Assembly (NCBI GenBank): GCA_026712715.1
Contig: JAPOPW010000024.1
Span: 124,001 to 188,000, forward strand
Length of the DNA stretch: 64,000 nt
DNA from: Immundisolibacterales bacterium
GTDB lineage: Bacteria; Pseudomonadota; Gammaproteobacteria; HK1
Reading direction: 5' to 3'
Shown: positions 56,616 to 64,000 of the stretch, in pieces
How the letters are laid out: each line of letters begins with the position of its first letter
Position numbering within the stretch: the first letter of the stretch is position 1
Notes under the pieces: generated by a model
What the model was told of the DNA's origin: nothing
Databases searched by the model: none
What the model saw: only the letters and a program-made list of their open reading frames with translations
Translations under genes and position numbers: made by a program

Positions 56616-57511
56616 TGCACGACGCCGGCATGGCCCGTTTGACCACCTGGGGGACCGGGGGGGCCGCCGACCGTCTCTTCGCTCCGGCGGACGCCGATGA
56701 TCTCTCGGAGTTCCTTGGTGGCCTCGAACCCGGGGACCCGGTGCTCTGGGTGGGCCTCGGAAGCAACCTCCTGGTCCGGGACGGAGGGATTGACGGGGTG
56801 GTGATCCTGACCTCGCGCGGGCTCGGTCGATTCGAGGAGGCCGGGAACGGCGCGATCCGCGCCGGTGCGGGGGTTCCCTGCGCCAAGATCGCCCGCCACT
56901 GCGCCCGGAAGGGTCTTGCCGGCGGCGAGTTCCTCGCGGGGATTCCGGGCACGGTCGGCGGGGCGCTGGCGATGAACGCGGGCGCGCACGGAGCCGCGAC
57001 CTGGGATCTCGTGCATCGCGTCGAAACGGTGGACCGTCGCGGCCGGCGCCGCTGGCGCGACCGGACGGAGTTCGATGTCGGCTATCGGAGCGTCGGCGGC
57101 GCGGTGGACGAGTGGTTCACCTGCGCCGACGTGCGGTTCGTTCCGGACGAACCCGGGGCCGTGCGGGAGCGCACGCGACGGCTCGTTCGGGCACGCGCCG
57201 CCACCCAGCCGGTCGGGCAGCGAAGCTGCGGCTCGGTGTTCCGCAATCCTCCCGGCGACCATGCGGGACGCCTCGTGGACGCCTGCGGCCTGAAGGGGGT
57301 TCGGGTGGGCGGTGCCGTGGTCTCGGAGAAGCACGGGAATTTCATCGTCAACGACGGGACCGCGACGTCTTCGGACATCGAAGAGCTGATCGAGACGGTG
57401 CGCTCGCGCGTGTACGCCGGAACCGGAATCCGGCTCGAGCCGGAAGTCAGGATCGTCGGCCGGCGGCCGGCGTCGCGCTGCGCCCGTGCGGACCGGGAGG
57501 AGCGGTCGTGA
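56612..57511 (+). CDS. murB: UDP-N-acetylenolpyruvoylglucosamine reductase
   Basis: A 299-residue FAD enzyme that reduces the MurA product to UDP-MurNAc. WGTGGAADRLFAP, WVGLGSNLLVRDGGIDGVVI, GEFLAGIPGTVGGALAMNAGAHG (FAD-binding), CGSVFRNPPGDHAGRLVDACGLKG with proton donor Ser208, and RLEPEVRIVG with Glu278. It is the shorter type II form lacking the E. coli insertion. GTG 56612 (next to ATG 56615) overlaps the murC stop; GTG 56600 is an alternative. ddl would normally follow but ftsQ overlaps its stop instead. Confidence 0.97.
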   Translation: MMHDAGMARLTTWGTGGAADRLFAPADADDLSEFLGGLEPGDPVLWVGLGSNLLVRDGGIDGVVILTSRGLGRFEEAGNGAIRAGAGVPCAKIARHCARKGLAGGEFLAGIPGTVGGALAMNAGAHGAATWDLVHRVETVDRRGRRRWRDRTEFDVGYRSVGGAVDEWFTCADVRFVPDEPGAVRERTRRLVRARAATQPVGQRSCGSVFRNPPGDHAGRLVDACGLKGVRVGGAVVSEKHGNFIVNDGTATSSDIEELIETVRSRVYAGTGIRLEPEVRIVGRRPASRCARADREERS

Positions 57512-58257
57512 ACGCGCGTCGCCCGCTCATCGCGTCGGCGTGCGCAGTCGCCGCCGCGCTCGTTTCCTCTCCGGTCGACACCCTGCCGGACGAGAATCCG
57601 GTGCTGGAGCGGCTGCGGGCCGTATTCCCCTCCGCCGCCATCTCCGATGTCCGCATCGTCGGGAACCTTCGGTGGGTCTCGTCCGAGGAGCTGAAGCTCG
57701 CGATCGCCCGGCGGATTCGAGGCGGATTCTTCGGTGTCGACATCGCCGCGGTGCGCGAGTCCGCGCTGGCGGTGCCGTGGGTCCGAGACGTCTCGGTGCG
57801 CAGGGTATGGCCCGGCGAGCTGCGCGTGACGGTGGTGGAGGAACGGCCGATCGCCCACTGGGCCGGCGGGGGGCTCATCACGGATCGGGGCACTTTGCTC
57901 CCCGTGCGGCAGGGGGCCGGGGAGGGCGGGCTGCCGGTGTTCGAGGGGCCGCGCGAGGCGATACCCGTGCTGCGTGAAGGGCTGCGCGAGTTCAGCGCCA
58001 TCTTCGACGGGATCGGAGGAGGAATCGCCCGGCTCACGCGATCGGCGGCGGGCAACTGGACCCTCGAGTTCGAGGACGGCGTGCGGCTCGTCTTTCGCGA
58101 CGAGCAGAAGCGGCGGGTCCGGCGATTCGCGGCCGTCTACCTGTCCACACTCATCGGCCGGAGGAAGTCCATCGACCGAATCGACCTCCGCTATCCGAAC
58201 GGCTTCGCGGTCCGCTGGCGAGGCGGCGAGGACGCTCACTCGAGGGTGCAGGGATGA
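57508..58257 (+). CDS. ftsQ: Cell division protein FtsQ
   Basis: A 249-residue bitopic division protein, the core of FtsQLB. A POTRA-type domain starts about residue 45 (ISDVRIVGNLRWVSSEELKLAIARRI, VDIAAVRESALAVPWVRDVSVRRVWPGELRVTVVEERPIAHW), followed by the beta domain with LITDRGTLLP, RRVRRFAAVYLSTLIGRRKSIDRIDLRYPNGFAVRW. The N-terminus is odd: only about six residues precede a rather short hydrophobic segment (PLIASACAVAAALVSS), so the usual cytoplasmic tail is nearly absent. GTG 57508 has GGAGGAG seven bases upstream. Confidence 0.94.
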   Translation: MNARRPLIASACAVAAALVSSPVDTLPDENPVLERLRAVFPSAAISDVRIVGNLRWVSSEELKLAIARRIRGGFFGVDIAAVRESALAVPWVRDVSVRRVWPGELRVTVVEERPIAHWAGGGLITDRGTLLPVRQGAGEGGLPVFEGPREAIPVLREGLREFSAIFDGIGGGIARLTRSAAGNWTLEFEDGVRLVFRDEQKRRVRRFAAVYLSTLIGRRKSIDRIDLRYPNGFAVRWRGGEDAHSRVQG

Positions 58258-59480
58258 GAGCGAGCACGAAGAAGAGCCTCATCGCCGGGCTCGACATCGG
58301 TACGTCCAAGGTCGTCGCGCTGGTGGGCGAGATCGCGGAATCGGGCGAAGTCGAGCTCCTTGGGATCGGGTCGGACCAGTCCCGCGGCGTCAAGCGGGGT
58401 GTGGTGGTCGACATCGAGAACACCGTGAAGTCCATCCGGCACGCCGTCGAGGAGGCCGAGGTCATGGCCGGCCAGCCGATCCGGTCCGTGTACGTCGGGG
58501 TGGCGGGGGGCCACGTCCGCAGCCTCAATTCGCACGGCATCGTGGCCATCCGGGACGGCGAGGTCAGCACCAACGACATCGAGCGGGTGATCGACGCCGC
58601 GCGCGCCGTCCCGATTCCGGCGGACCAGAAGGTCCTGCACATTCTCCCGCAGGAATTCATCGTGGACGATCAGGACGGCATCCGAGAGCCGGTCGGGATG
58701 TCGGGCGTGCGGCTCGAGTCCCAGGTCCATATCGTCACCGGCGCGGCGAGCGCCTCGCAGAACATCGTCAAGTGCGTGCACCGGTGCGGTCTCGACGTGG
58801 ACGAAATCGTGCTCGAGCAGCTCGCGTCGAGCCAGGCGGTTCTGATGGAGGACGAGAAGGACCTCGGGGTCTGTCTGGTCGACATCGGGGGCGGCACGAC
58901 CGACATCGCCCTCTTCGGCGGGGGGGCGATCCGGCACACCGCGGTGATTCCCATCGCCGGCGCCCAGGTGACCAACGACATCGCCCTCGCCCTGCGGACC
59001 CCGATCCCGCACGCCGAGGAGATCAAGATCCAGTACGGCTGCGCGCGCGCCGGCTTCACGTCCGAGGACGAGACCATACAGGTGCCCGCGCTGGGAGACC
59101 GGCCGCCGCGCCGGTTGCCGCGCCGGTCGCTCGCGGAAGTGGTCGAGCCGCGCTGCGAAGAGCTGCTGGGGCTCGTGCGCGACCAGATCCGGCGGACCGG
59201 CCTCGAAGGGGTGGCCGGCGGAGTGGTGCTCACCGGCGGCAGCGCGCGCATGGAAGGGCTGGTCGAAATGGCCGAGGACGTGTTCCAGATGCCGGTGCGC
59301 CTCGGTCACCCCAATTCGGTGACCGGGCTCGGAGACGTGATCCGAAACCCGGTCTACGCCACCGCGGTCGGGTTGCTGACCCTGGATCACGAAACACACA
59401 ACCATCTCGTCAACGTAGAGACCACCGGGCTGCGCCGTGCCTTCGATCGCATGCGTGGCTGGATTCAGGGCGTCCACTAG
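58254..59480 (+). CDS. ftsA: Cell division protein FtsA
   Basis: A 408-residue actin-like ATPase that anchors FtsZ to the membrane and recruits later division proteins. LIAGLDIGTSKVVALVGEI at about 9-27 (phosphate 1), the 1C domain (GIGSDQSRGVKRGVVVDIENTVKSI), VCLVDIGGGTTDIALFGGGAIRHT (phosphate 2), VVLTGGSARMEGLVEMAEDVF (adenosine motif) and the C-terminal amphipathic membrane helix RRAFDRMRGWIQGVH. ATG 58254 overlaps the ftsQ stop; ftsZ follows after 13 bases. Confidence 0.98.
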   Translation: MRASTKKSLIAGLDIGTSKVVALVGEIAESGEVELLGIGSDQSRGVKRGVVVDIENTVKSIRHAVEEAEVMAGQPIRSVYVGVAGGHVRSLNSHGIVAIRDGEVSTNDIERVIDAARAVPIPADQKVLHILPQEFIVDDQDGIREPVGMSGVRLESQVHIVTGAASASQNIVKCVHRCGLDVDEIVLEQLASSQAVLMEDEKDLGVCLVDIGGGTTDIALFGGGAIRHTAVIPIAGAQVTNDIALALRTPIPHAEEIKIQYGCARAGFTSEDETIQVPALGDRPPRRLPRRSLAEVVEPRCEELLGLVRDQIRRTGLEGVAGGVVLTGGSARMEGLVEMAEDVFQMPVRLGHPNSVTGLGDVIRNPVYATAVGLLTLDHETHNHLVNVETTGLRRAFDRMRGWIQGVH

Positions 59481-59493
59481 GGAGTGCAGAACC

Positions 59494-60648
59494 ATGTTTG
59501 AAATCGTCGACACGCAGTACACCGAACAGGCGAGCATCAAGGTCATCGGCGTAGGTGGCGGAGGAGGGAATGCGGTCGAGCACATGATTTCGGCCACCAT
59601 CGACGGGGTCGACTTCGTGTGCGCGAACACCGACGCTCAGGCGCTCGCGAAGTCTTCCGCCCCGGTTCACATTCAGCTCGGAGCCAACGTCACCAAGGGA
59701 CTCGGCGCAGGCGCGGACCCGGAGCTCGGCCGGGCCGCGGCGATCGAGGACCGCGATCGCGTTCGCGAGATTCTCGAGGGCACCGACATGCTCTTCATCA
59801 CCGCGGGAATGGGCGGGGGCACGGGCACGGGGGCGTCCCCGGTCATCGCGGAAATCGCGCGCGAGCTGGACGTGCTCACGGTAGCGGTGGTTACCCGTCC
59901 GTTCCCGTTCGAGCTCGGCCGGCGCATGACCATCGCGGCGGCCGGCATCGACGAGCTCTCCAAGCAGGTGGATTCGCTGATCGTCGTCCCCAACGAGCGC
60001 CTCATCAGCGTGCTCGGACGCGGCGTGACCCTCAAGGCGGCGTTCGCCGCGGCGAACGACGTGCTGCTCGGAGCCGTGCAGGGAATCTCGGAGCTCATCA
60101 TCCGTCCGGGTCTGGTCAACGTCGATTTCGCCGACGTGCGGGCCGTGATGGGAGAGAAGGGCCGTGCCATGATGGGGGCGGGCCGTGCGACGGGGCAGGA
60201 TCGCGCGTTCGAGGCGGCGAAGAAGGCGACCACCTGCCCCCTTCTCGAGAACGTGGACCTGCACGGTGCGCGCGGGATCCTGGTCAACATCACTGCCGAC
60301 CCGAACCTTGGAATGGACGAATACGCTGCGGTCGGGGAGGTCATCGAGAGCTTTGCAGCGCCCGGGGCGAACGTCATCACGGGAACGGTGATCGACGACA
60401 ATGCTGGAGAGGAGCTCCGGATAATCGTGGTCGCGACGGGACTCGGACTGAGCGGAGCGCCTCCGGTGGAGACGGCATCCAACGTGGCGGTACTGCCCGT
60501 TTCGGGGTCGGCCCCGGATCCGGAGCCCATGGAGGTCCCCGCCCCTCCGGGACCCGAGATCGGCGCCATCGAACAGGCCCGGCAGAGAAACTACTTCGAC
60601 ATCCCCGCATATATCCGGCGCAGGGCAAACGACAACCCGAGGGTATAG
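59494..60648 (+). CDS. ftsZ: Cell division GTPase FtsZ
   Basis: A 384-residue tubulin-like GTPase that forms the division ring. IKVIGVGGGGGNAVEHMI at about 15-32, the tubulin signature GGGTGTG at 107-113, T7 loop NVDFADV at 208-214 with the catalytic aspartates, and a C-terminal peptide FDIPAYIRRRAN from about 368 that binds FtsA and ZipA. The linker (PVSGSAPDPEPMEVPAPPGPE) is short and Pro-rich. ATG 59494 with GGAG upstream. Confidence 0.99.
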   Translation: MFEIVDTQYTEQASIKVIGVGGGGGNAVEHMISATIDGVDFVCANTDAQALAKSSAPVHIQLGANVTKGLGAGADPELGRAAAIEDRDRVREILEGTDMLFITAGMGGGTGTGASPVIAEIARELDVLTVAVVTRPFPFELGRRMTIAAAGIDELSKQVDSLIVVPNERLISVLGRGVTLKAAFAAANDVLLGAVQGISELIIRPGLVNVDFADVRAVMGEKGRAMMGAGRATGQDRAFEAAKKATTCPLLENVDLHGARGILVNITADPNLGMDEYAAVGEVIESFAAPGANVITGTVIDDNAGEELRIIVVATGLGLSGAPPVETASNVAVLPVSGSAPDPEPMEVPAPPGPEIGAIEQARQRNYFDIPAYIRRRANDNPRV

Positions 60649-60787
60649 TTGAGCGGGGACAATGTGTTAGTCTTCGCACCGGTTTCCCGCCAAGGAGACC
60701 GGCGGCGAAGATTGCCGGAGGTGCCGCAGACAGAATGGAGCCTGCCTGGCAGAGCTTGGTGAGGAGACACCGGAGAGGGCGTATTTC

Positions 60788-61702
60788 GTGATTCGGCAAC
60801 GTACACTGAGTAACGTCATCCGCGCTACCGGAGTGGGCCTGCATTCAGGGGAGAAGGTCTATCTCACCTTGCGCCCCGCGGCGCCGAACTCCGGGATCGT
60901 GTTTCGACGGATCGATCTGGCCGAGCCGGTGGAGATCCCCGCTCGCGTCGAGAACGTGGGGGAGACTCATCTTTGTACCACCCTGGTGTCGGAGGAGGGG
61001 GTCCGCGTTTCGACCGTCGAGCACCTGCTCTCCGCCATGGCCGGGCTCGGAGTCGACAACGCCTACGTGGACCTCAGCGCCGCCGAGGTTCCCATCATGG
61101 ACGGGAGCGCCGGGCCGCTCGTGTTCCTGCTGCAATCCGCCGGAATCGAGGAGCAGCTCGCTCCCAAGCGCTTCCTCCGGATCAGGCGCAAGGTAAGGGT
61201 CGAGGACGGGGACAAGTGGGCGGAGCTCGAGCCGTTCGACGGCTTCAAGGTCGGTTTCACCATCCGGTTCGACATGCCGGTTTTCGAGGACTACCCGGAC
61301 ACCGCGAACATCGATTTCTCGACCACGTCGTTCGTGAAGGAAGTGAGCCGCGCCAGGACCTTCGGTCACGTCGGAGACCTGGAACGGTTGCGGGAGAACA
61401 ATCTTGCCCGTGGCGGCAATTTCGACAACGCAGTCATCTACGACGACTACCGGGTGCTCAACCACTACGGGCTTCGGTACACCGACGAGCTCGTCAAGCA
61501 CAAGGTCCTCGACGCGATCGGCGACCTGTACCTGCTCGGCTACAGCCTCATCGGATCGTTTGCGGGATACAAGTCGGGCCATTCGCTCAACAACCGGCTG
61601 CTGCGCGCCCTCATGGCCGACCGTGACGCGTACTCGATCGTCACCTACGACGATCCGGAGGAGCTCCCGATCATCTACGGCCGGCCCGTCACGGCCGACT
61701 GA
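60788..61702 (+). CDS. lpxC: UDP-3-O-acyl-GlcNAc deacetylase
   Basis: A 304-residue zinc enzyme, the committed step of lipid A synthesis, showing an LPS-bearing outer membrane. Zinc ligands His79 ([14 protein letters not shown]), His238 and Asp242 ([11 protein letters not shown]), catalytic Glu78, and His265 ([13 protein letters not shown]) are all in place. GTG 60788 with GGAGAGG upstream gives the normal start [23 protein letters not shown] 139-base gap after ftsZ leaves room for its own promoter. Its 3' end overlaps the convergent dciA gene by 14 bases. Confidence 0.98.
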   Translation: MIRQRTLSNVIRATGVGLHSGEKVYLTLRPAAPNSGIVFRRIDLAEPVEIPARVENVGETHLCTTLVSEEGVRVSTVEHLLSAMAGLGVDNAYVDLSAAEVPIMDGSAGPLVFLLQSAGIEEQLAPKRFLRIRRKVRVEDGDKWAELEPFDGFKVGFTIRFDMPVFEDYPDTANIDFSTTSFVKEVSRARTFGHVGDLERLRENNLARGGNFDNAVIYDDYRVLNHYGLRYTDELVKHKVLDAIGDLYLLGYSLIGSFAGYKSGHSLNNRLLRALMADRDAYSIVTYDDPEELPIIYGRPVTAD

Positions 61703-62207
61703 GGCCCGGTGACGGCGGCGCGTTCCCCGACTGCCCTCCGGCGGAAGGGCGTTCGCGGCCGGCGAGTCGAACGAGGATCCGCGCGAGCCGCGGATTGTCG
61801 ATGGAGCGGGCGGCGGCGCGCAGCACCCGGGCCGCGGAAGGCGAGACGGGGTTGACGGCTCCGGCCGGCGGCGGTTCGACGGGAGCTTCGACCTCCATGA
61901 CTTCGACCCGGGCGCGCCGGATCCTCGGCAGCTCGGCGCGAAGCGCGGCACAGATGTCGGGAACGTGGAAGCGGGTGATCGACGCCCACGCCGGCGAGTC
62001 CGCGAACAGGGTGAAGGTATCCCCGGACAGCCCGGCGGCGCGAACGTGCGGAATGGAATTCCGGCCGAGGATGCGATGAACGACACGCTCCATCCGTACC
62101 AGGATGCGCGCCTCGGCGGCGAGCGTGCCGGTCGGTCCCGGGCCGCGAAGGACCGCTCCAATCCGGCGGGCCGACGGGGGTTGAACTGGCGCGGACGGCT
62201 TCCACAT
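61689..62207 (-). CDS. dciA: DUF721 protein, DciA-like helicase loader
   Basis: A 172-residue protein whose middle part ([62 protein letters not shown]) is the DUF721/KH-like domain of DciA, the ancestral loader of the DnaB replicative helicase. The C-terminal part is Pro- and Arg-rich and likely flexible. lpxC-DUF721-secA is a known Gammaproteobacterial arrangement. The start is uncertain: ATG 62207 has no clear ribosome site, and an internal ATG at residue 39 (MERVVHRIL) is possible. Confidence 0.82.
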   Translation of the reverse strand: MWKPSAPVQPPSARRIGAVLRGPGPTGTLAAEARILVRMERVVHRILGRNSIPHVRAAGLSGDTFTLFADSPAWASITRFHVPDICAALRAELPRIRRARVEVMEVEAPVEPPPAGAVNPVSPSAARVLRAAARSIDNPRLARILVRLAGRERPSAGGQSGNAPPSPGLSRP

Positions 62208-62295
62208 TGGGAATGTGCGTTACCGTAGTCCGGGGACGAATGCGGCCGCGTGCGCGGCCCGCTGCACGGGCGGTTTCTCAGGAGCTCGATAGTAC

Positions 62296-64000
62296 ATGGT
62301 GGCGAACATCCTGCAACGGGTGATCGGATCGCGAAACGAGCGCCTGCTGCGCCGTTATCGCCGAACCGTCGTTGCCGTGAACGAGCTCGAAGAGTCGATG
62401 CGAAAGCTCGATGACGCGGGCCTCGCCGGTATCACCGAGACCTTGCGGTCGCGTGTCGCGTCGGGGGAGCCGGTCGACCGTCTGATCCCGGAGGCGTTCG
62501 CCGCCGTGCGTGAAGCCGGCCGGCGCACTCTCGAGATGCGCCACTTCGACGTCCAGCTCATCGGCGGGCTCGTGCTGCACGAAGGCCGCATCGCGGAGAT
62601 GCGAACGGGCGAGGGCAAGACGCTCGTGGCGACCCTCTCCGCCTATCTGAATGCCCTCGGGGGTGACAGCGTCCACATCGTCACGGTGAACGACTACCTC
62701 GCGCGACGCGACGCGGAATGGATGGGCGAGATCTACAACCTGCTCGGCATGACGGTGGGAGTGGTGGTCCCCGGACAGACTCCCGACGAGAAGCGCGAGG
62801 CGTACCGGGCGGACATCGTCTACGGAACCAACAACGAGTTCGGCTTCGACTATCTGCGCGACAACATGGCCTTCTCCATGTCCGAGAAGGCCCAGCCGCG
62901 CCTCGCCTACGCCATTGTCGACGAGGTCGACTCCATCCTCATCGACGAGGCGCGCACTCCGCTCATCATCTCCGGCCCGTCGGAGGAGAGCTCGGAGCTC
63001 TATCTGCGCATCAACCGCCTGATCCCGAAGCTGGAACGCCAGGAGCGCGAGCCGGCCGACGAAGACGATGTCGTCCCCGGGGACTACTTCGTGGACGAGA
63101 AGACGCGCCAGGCGCACCTTACCGAGACCGGATACCGCAGGGTGGAGGAGCTGCTCGGCGACGAAGGGCTCCTGGGCCGCGACGAGTCGCTCTACGACAC
63201 CGCCAACGTGATGCTGCTGCATCATTTCGACGCCGCCCTTCGCGCCCACTCGCTCTATCACCGGGACGTGCACTACCTCGTGCGCAACGGCGAGGTGATC
63301 ATCGTGGACGAATTCACCGGCCGGACCATGGCCGGACGCCGCTGGTCCGACGGTCTGCATCAGGCGGTGGAGGCCAAGGAGGGGGTCACGATCCGGCAGG
63401 AGAACCAGACCCTCGCCTCGATCACGTTTCAGAACTACTTCCGGCTCTACGACAAGCTTTCCGGGATGACCGGCACCGCGGACACGGAGGCGGCCGAGTT
63501 CCAGCAGATATACGGACTCGAGGTCGCGGTGATCCCGACCCACCTGCCGATGGTCCGCGACGACCGGGCGGACCTCGTCTTTCTCACGAGGGACGAGAAG
63601 TTCCAGGCGATCGTCGATGAAATCGGCGAATGCCGGGAACAGGGCCAGCCGGTCCTCGTCGGCACGGCGTCCATCGAAACCTCGGAGTACCTCTCCGCGC
63701 GGCTGCAAGCGGAAAACGTCCCTCACCAGGTCCTCAACGCGAAGCAGCACGAGCGCGAGGCGCACATCATCGCGCAGGCCGGCAAGCCGGGGACGGTCAC
63801 GATCGCGACCAACATGGCCGGCCGCGGCACCGACATCGTTCTCGGCGGAAACTGGCGGGTGGAGTTCGGCGAGGATGCGGACGAGCAGGTTCGCGGGGAG
63901 TGGAGCGAGCGCCACGACGCGGTGATCGGGGCGGGAGGGCTGCATATCGTCGGTACCGAACGCCACGAATCGCGCCGCGTCGACAACCAGCTCCGGGGAC
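62296..64000 (+). CDS. secA: Preprotein translocase ATPase SecA (partial)
   Basis: The N-terminal 568 codons of the motor that drives proteins through SecYEG; the frame continues past the right edge. ATG 62296 has AGGAG upstream and opens [23 protein letters not shown]. Walker A is [20 protein letters not shown] at about 102-121 and Walker [21 protein letters not shown]; the preprotein-binding domain, [50 protein letters not shown] and [18 protein letters not shown] follow. The zinc-binding C-terminus is not visible. Confidence 0.98.
   Translation, partial: MVANILQRVIGSRNERLLRRYRRTVVAVNELEESMRKLDDAGLAGITETLRSRVASGEPVDRLIPEAFAAVREAGRRTLEMRHFDVQLIGGLVLHEGRIAEMRTGEGKTLVATLSAYLNALGGDSVHIVTVNDYLARRDAEWMGEIYNLLGMTVGVVVPGQTPDEKREAYRADIVYGTNNEFGFDYLRDNMAFSMSEKAQPRLAYAIVDEVDSILIDEARTPLIISGPSEESSELYLRINRLIPKLERQEREPADEDDVVPGDYFVDEKTRQAHLTETGYRRVEELLGDEGLLGRDESLYDTANVMLLHHFDAALRAHSLYHRDVHYLVRNGEVIIVDEFTGRTMAGRRWSDGLHQAVEAKEGVTIRQENQTLASITFQNYFRLYDKLSGMTGTADTEAAEFQQIYGLEVAVIPTHLPMVRDDRADLVFLTRDEKFQAIVDEIGECREQGQPVLVGTASIETSEYLSARLQAENVPHQVLNAKQHEREAHIIAQAGKPGTVTIATNMAGRGTDIVLGGNWRVEFGEDADEQVRGEWSERHDAVIGAGGLHIVGTERHESRRVDNQLRG

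Overview
This window is a very GC-rich chromosomal segment from a Gammaproteobacterium. The evidence is gene order: tgt-yajC-secD-secF, mlaFED-mlaB-ibaG-murA, petABC-sspA-sspB, lpoA/rsmI-rnpB, a complete-looking dcw run from mraZ to lpxC, then dciA and secA. Rare paralogues (two-cysteine DsrC, DsrMK-like proteins, TusB/DsrH) hint at a lineage related to sulfur-oxidising Chromatiales-type bacteria, but the window does not fix the taxon. No 16S gene, transposase, phage gene or CRISPR array was seen.

Layout. (1) Positions 1-8692, minus strand: two tandem carbohydrate-type ABC importers, each binding protein + two permeases, plus a PfkB-family sugar kinase. A perfect GC stem-loop follows each binding-protein gene, and no ATPase gene is visible (the run continues off the left edge). 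(2) 8907-10727: Rieske ring-hydroxylating oxygenase alpha and beta subunits. (3) 10868-15614: a probable electron-transfer/sulfur-relay set: DUF3047-like exported protein, cytochrome b561-like protein, DsrC with both redox cysteines, DsrM-like heme b membrane protein, DsrH/TusB and DsrK-like iron-sulfur protein, with no dsrAB, dsrE or dsrF present. (4) 15814-23520: a lone N,N-dimethylformamidase large-subunit homologue, tRNA-Glu, pcnB, a Sel1/peptidoglycan-binding protein, a CmcJ/NvfI-like putative Fe/2OG enzyme, a GNAT acetyltransferase and tRNA-Leu. (5) 23554-28996: queA, tgt, yajC, secD, secF. (6) 29026-39179: mlaF, mlaE, mlaD, mlaB (no mlaC), ibaG, murA, hisG, hisD, petABC, sspA, sspB. (7) 39176-39478: a 303-bp palindromic, MITE-like element whose left terminal repeat contains the sspB stop codon. 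(8) 39604-43805: dolP, yraN, lpoA (minus), rsmI and the RNase P RNA. (9) 44193-61702: dcw cluster mraZ-rsmH-ftsL-ftsI-murE-murF-mraY-murD-ftsW-murG-murC-murB-ftsQ-ftsA-ftsZ and lpxC, with almost every junction overlapping by 1-8 bases and ddl missing. (10) dciA (minus) and the start of secA.

Functionally the right half is envelope growth and division (peptidoglycan precursors, septum machinery, lipid asymmetry, LPS commitment step, protein export), with respiration (bc1 complex). The left half is accessory metabolism: sugar uptake, oxygenase chemistry and a candidate thiol/disulfide electron-transfer module. The observations most worth checking are the dsrAB-less DsrC-DsrM-DsrH-DsrK set, the structured inverted-repeat element after sspB, an atypical PLWY Qo motif in cytochrome b, a likely CTG start for sspB, and the reduced mla, his, yra and dcw operons.
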